Origin: Chara braunii
Taxonomy: Eukaryota; Streptophyta; Charophyceae; Charales; Characeae
DNA: 21,419 nt
Direction: 5' to 3'
NCBI GenBank assembly: GCA_003427395.1
Contig: BFEA01000143.1
Location: forward strand, 1,360,502 to 1,381,920
The first letter of the stretch is position 1, and each line of letters begins with the position of its first letter. The position numbers were made by a program, and so were the translations under genes. This document shows, piece by piece, positions 18,231 through 21,419 of the stretch. The notes beneath the pieces were generated by a model. That model made no database searches. It saw only the letters and a list, made by a program, of their open reading frames with translations, and was not told the DNA's origin.

Positions 18231-18399
18231 ATTGACCGGTGAGTCCCGAATGAATTCACGTTACTCAAAAGACTGTATATGACCAATTTGTGCACGGCAG
18301 AGAAAACCGGAGGCAGAAATGCAGGAAAGATTGGAAGTGGGGGCACAGACGGTAGGAAGCTAGAGGCTGCCCAGAGTCGTCAGGACCGCCAAACTAGAA

Positions 18400-19230
18400 A
18401 GGAACTGCCTTAGCAGGGAGCGGCAAGGGACTGTGAGCGAATAGTATGAGCGACTCTTTTCCCAAGGACGGAGGAGGGCCGCCGGGAAGTTGGTAGCAGC
18501 ATAGGAGGGGCGCCGCAAGGGACAGGGCGCAAGGCGCTGACATGACATGATGACAGGAGGGCCAAGGAGACCGCAGGATAGGTAGGAACCGGCACCCGAA
18601 ACGGAACAATGTGCGGGACGCAAGGGGAATGGGGAGCGGAGATCGCCGTAAGACGGAAGGACGTTGGGAGCACCAAGGGAAGACATGGCACAGGCAGGAC
18701 AGTGTCGGGACCACAGGGGACTAAGAAGAAGTGTGGTGTCGGCGGGACTAGGTGCCGGGGACCATGCGAGACCAAGGTACGACATGGTATCGGCAGGGCG
18801 AAGTACCAGGAATCGTGTAAGGACGAGGGATAGACGAAGCGCGGGCGGACCAAAGCGCCAGGAAACCACGTGAGCCTAAACGGGATGGCGGCGCCAGCGG
18901 AACAACCAGTAGGGTGGGTATAGATGGGATAAAGCGTCAAGAGCCGCGGACGGAGGACGAAGGTCGGAGCCGTCGGCGGGATAGTTCGCAACCGGCCGAT
19001 AGAGGGCGCGCGCAAACAGGTCGTCAGCCGGGGTGACGCCGGACGGAGGGAAGGGACTAGGAGCAATAAGAAGAGGAGGAGAAGTCGGGCGCTGACAGAA
19101 GTTGTCGACGGAACGGGGGAGACGGGCATGTGACGGGAAAGACGGAGGACACCTCGGGCGACCCAGGGGGATCCTGGATCCGACGCAACGACAACGATAA
19201 AAATAAAATAACATAATATCAGGTGGGCGA
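18400..19230. repeat. GC-rich, GA-biased degenerate repeat region
   Basis: Blocks such as GACATGG (18682, 18782) and TGTGGTGTCGGCGGGAC (18732) recur about 50 bp apart, with GGGACYA and CCAGG-type words between. The bias of purines to the + strand leaves the minus strand open for 369 codons (18410-19519). That frame is low-complexity Pro/Leu/Arg-rich and I do not call it a gene. Confidence 0.45.
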
Positions 19231-19236
19231 GACCGC

Positions 19237-19253
19237 CCGGACCAGGGGTCCGG
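19237..19253. other. Perfect 7-bp hairpin
   Basis: CCGGACC, loop AGG, GGTCCGG. It lies after an AT-rich stretch (ATAAAAATAAAATAACATAATATC) that ends the GC-rich repeat region. The pair could mark an element boundary. Confidence 0.55.
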
Positions 19254-19702
19254 ATGAAAATGATAAGTGCCGCCGCGGCAAGCGAGGGGGCCGGCCAGTA
19301 GTCCGGGTTATTCCGGACCAGCCTGACCAAGAAAAACGAAGTTCCGAGGACTCCATGTGGAAAAAAGGCTGGCCGGAGAAAATCGGAGCAAGGGGGTCTC
19401 AAAACTGGAAGCGGCAGCAGCAAAAAGGAGCCCCCTTGGACCTTGGAGGTGTCATGACTGAAGTCCGAGATGCAACGGTCATGTGTCGGCTGCAAAATCA
19501 GACCTTGGGTAGGGACCAACAGCTAGAAAGAAGAGAAATAGCTGTTGGACACTTGGCCCAACGGTAATAAAAGAGAAAGGGAAGGAAAAAGGGGAGAAAA
19601 AAGGGGAGAATGAGACAAAGGAGGAGGAAGGAGTGGAGGAAAAAGTGTCGCCAGGTTGGGACTGCAGCAGTAGGGACTGGCAGGTCTCAATGATGACCTC
19701 AT

Positions 19703-19770
19703 CCCTCCTAGATCCTAGGAGGGCAGTCCGGATTGCAGAGATAAGGTCCTTGGGGCATTATCTCTGCAAT
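19703..19770. other. Two adjacent perfect inverted repeats (9-bp and 13-bp stems)
   Basis: First: CCCTCCTAG (19703-19711), loop ATC, CTAGGAGGG (19715-19723). Second, 8 bp on: ATTGCAGAGATAA (19732-19744), 13-base loop, TTATCTCTGCAAT (19758-19770). No mismatches in either stem. They may form a structured RNA element or be a trace of a foldback or MITE-like insertion. No terminal inverted repeat of a larger unit was seen. Confidence 0.8.
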
Positions 19771-20742
19771 ATCTGAATTCNAGCAAAACAAAATAAAAAA
19801 AATGCTGAAGTGAGTTGGCCGGCTCANTTTTGGNCCTTANATCTGAGATCTGATCTTGCGGAGGAGGAGATCTNGCCGTTTTTTGTGGGCTGACACAAAA
19901 TGGCTAGCTCNGGAATGAGNTGGCAGCAAAATGGAGGGAAAACAAAGGNGAGAACAANACAAAANTGCGTATTTGGCCCAAGGACTGGGCCAGATACATC
20001 AAAAAGAGGGAAAATTGAAGTAAAGGCTCAAATTTGGGGCAAGGGGAGCTTGGGAGTGGCTCGGAATGATGAGGACCATGGATCTCAGCCAGATCCAAGG
20101 CTGAGATTGGAGCTGCCACTTGGAAAATGCAACGGCCTACTCCAAAGAGGCCTAGACTAAGAAAATGATGAAAAACAGGCCTCTAGGCCCTCAATTTTCA
20201 ACAAAGGCTGCATTTTGGGGATTGATACTCCAAAAGGCAGCTCTTTGGGAAGTGAGAAGAGGCCGGGGTAGGCCAAGGGGTAGTCCGAGGAGGTACCGGC
20301 CTCTCGGACTGCATGTACCTGGCCAAACTGAGGCCCAGGTACCTCCTGGTAGGCCAAAACCGAAAATTTGGCCCTTGGGGTACCTCGCACCGCCTAGAGG
20401 CACTTGGAGGAGCCTAGAGGTTGGGCGGTGCACCTGTTCCAGCCTACATAAGCTGGAGGTGTAGGCCGCCACTCTCATTTGAGCATGAGAGGTGCCCATG
20501 CTGCCCAAATGAGTCCGCGTAAGAGTCCGAGTGGGAGAGAAGCTAGGGAGTGAGGGTCGGAGCTAGCCTGTAGCCTGGCTATGGTGGTAGGACTGAGGAA
20601 GGAGATCTAGAGGCTGGAAGGGAGCAAAGAGAGTGATCCACCATAGCCCTCAGGCTGTGAGGTAGGAGGGGAGGCTGAGACAGGGGTCCCCTTAGCCCTC
20701 TTAGAGGGAAGGACTCCACAACCTTAGAACCAGGAACCTGCC
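19771..20742 (+). other. Region with N bases, TATA-like site and structured leader
   Basis: Single N bases occur from 19791 to 19965. At 20387-20394 and 20424-20431 GCACCGCC and GGCGGTGC form an 8-bp inverted pair with GCCTAGAGG directly repeated between them. CCTACATAAG (about 20442) could serve as a weak TATA box. A bulged stem of 14 pairs follows at 20474-20513. The segment up to 20742 could be a promoter and 5' untranslated region for the exon at 20743, or an LTR. No coding region is supported. Confidence 0.35.
20474..20513. other. Long bulged hairpin
   Basis: CTCATTTG AGCATG (20474-20487), a 9-base loop, CATGCT (20497-20502), a GCC bulge, CAAATGAG (20506-20513). Fourteen pairs without mismatch, interrupted on one side. 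It lies about 30 bp after the TATA-like site, so it would sit near the 5' end of a transcript starting there. Confidence 0.75.
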
Positions 20743-20838
20743 ATGGCTATGGAGGAGGGAACTTGGGAGGGAGGAGAAGCCGTACTCAGGAGGCTAGAAT
20801 CAAGCATTGGGACTCCACTGCCTAGAGACCAACAAGAG
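20743..20838 (+). CDS. Possible first coding exon, 32 codons, ending at a splice donor
   Basis: ATG 20743 in the context CTGCCATGGC, a good eukaryotic start context. It reads MAMEEGTWEGG ... LPRDQQE and ends at AAGAG|GTGAGT, a near-perfect eukaryotic 5' splice site (donor GT at 20839), after a whole number of codons. Downstream the sequence turns into a pyrimidine tract and a satellite, as in a repeat-filled intron. No branch point or acceptor is seen before the window end, so this may equally be a chance match. The protein is not recognised. Confidence 0.3.
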
Positions 20839-20844
20839 GTGAGT

Positions 20845-20955
20845 GAAAGAGGAGGGAGTCCTCCCTCTTCTTCTTCTTCTTCTTCTTCTCCTTCTTCCTC
20901 CTCTTCTTCCTCTCTTTCTTCCTTTTCTTTTCCTCCCGCTTCTCCCCTTCCTCAT
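20845..20955. repeat. Polypyrimidine tract with adjoining inverted purine block
   Basis: From 20862 to about 20955 the + strand is almost pure C/T, built from TTC and CTTCC units. Just before it, GAGGAGGGAG (about 20849) faces CTCCCTCTTC across a two-base gap, giving a 10-bp stem with one mismatch. Such tracts can adopt triplex or hairpin forms. Confidence 0.75.
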
Positions 20956-21419
20956 CTTGTCAAAACTGCGATTTTTACTGATTTGGGTGTTGGGGTGTGT
21001 TGCGCTTTACCTTGGGATACTTCAGTGATGTTTCCCCCAGTGTAGATGATGTCAAACTTGTCATTTTGTTGATTTGGGTGTTGGGGTGAGTTGCGATTCA
21101 CCTGGCGATACTTCCGTGATGTTTCCTCTTGAGTAGATGCTTCAAACCTTGAATTTTCACTGATGTAGGTGCTTGTACATGTTGCGATTCACTTGGTGAT
21201 ACTACCGTGATGTTTCCTCTTCAGTAGATGCTTCAAACTTTGAGTTTTCACTGATTGGGGTGCTTGTACATGTTGCGATTCACTTGGTGATACTTCCGTG
21301 ATGTTTCCTCTTGAGTTGATGTTTCAAATCTTGAATTTTCACTGATGTAGGTGCTTGTACATGTTGCGATTCACTTGGTGATACTTCCGTGATGTTTCCT
21401 CTTGAGTAGATGCTTCAAA
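20956..21419. repeat. 91-bp tandem satellite, at least five units, runs off the window
   Basis: GTGATGTTTCC begins at 21025, 21116, 21207, 21298 and 21389, exactly 91 bp apart each time. Units share TTGCGATTCACTTGGTGATA and GAGTAGATGCTTCAAA. The first two units are the most diverged and the last three nearly identical, so the array seems to have grown toward the right. No stop-free frame spans it. Confidence 0.95.

Noticed and set aside
18410-19519. Minus-strand open frame of 369 codons, hydrophobic and Pro/Leu/Arg-rich
   Set aside because: It lies over a GA-biased degenerate repeat, where the complement lacks purine-rich stop codons. The product is low-complexity with no domain, and other minus-strand frames in the same region are also long.
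1-21419. CRISPR array or bacterial operon
   Set aside because: The tandem repeats lack regular unique spacers, no cas-like genes or ribosome-binding patterns are present, and the retroelement and splice-like signals point to a eukaryote.

Overview
This looks like repeat-rich nuclear DNA of a eukaryote. There is no bacterial gene layout, rRNA or tRNA. The core is a decayed Ty3/gypsy-type LTR retrotransposon (gag about 7350-9230, pol about 9231-13673). Its pol type and the dense mix of degenerate repeats make me think of a streptophyte alga such as Chara or a related early plant lineage. That is a guess from memory of similar polyproteins, not a search result. Single scattered N bases inside the reverse transcriptase (10691-10849) and at 19791-19965 suggest base ambiguity, perhaps from collapsed repeats.

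Layout. 1-243: a 54-bp minisatellite that reads as an 18-residue proline-rich repeat, cut by the window edge. 244-2595: mostly featureless, with a possible decayed member of the gene family below at 1788-2126. 2596-6039: a head-to-tail array of at least four paralogous genes of a family I do not recognise (called P1-P4 here). Starts are spaced 860-923 bp apart and each begins ATGGC. Only P3 (4332-5105, 257 aa) is uninterrupted; P1, P2 and P4 carry frameshifts or stops. 5791-7077: a direct tandem duplication of about 644 bp that copies the 3' end of P4 together with the sequence leading into gag. 7350-13673: gag and pol, with CCHC knuckle, protease, reverse transcriptase, RNase H and a DDE integrase with a GPY motif, broken by several stops and shifts. 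13816-14010: 66-bp repeats. 14131-14748: a 205-aa acidic/basic accessory ORF with a SUMO-interaction-like motif. 14764-14778: a polypurine tract followed at once by TG, a candidate start of a 3' LTR.

15.4-21.4 kb holds minisatellites, several clean inverted repeats, two diverged copies of a hairpin plus polypurine tract plus LTR-like start (17085 and 18197), a 13-bp-stem hairpin at 19732, a possible first exon with a consensus splice donor at 20839, and a 91-bp satellite running off the window end.

Interpretation. All genes and the whole retroelement lie on the + strand, which is purine-rich throughout. The P array, gag-pol, 3' repeats and accessory ORF may form one giant element (more than 12 kb internal) with extra ORFs on both sides of gag-pol, comparable in plan to plant Tat/Ogre-type elements. 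I could not find a matching 5' LTR or primer-binding site, so the alternative, a retroelement lying next to an unrelated gene array, stays open. The P family is the best candidate for something undescribed.
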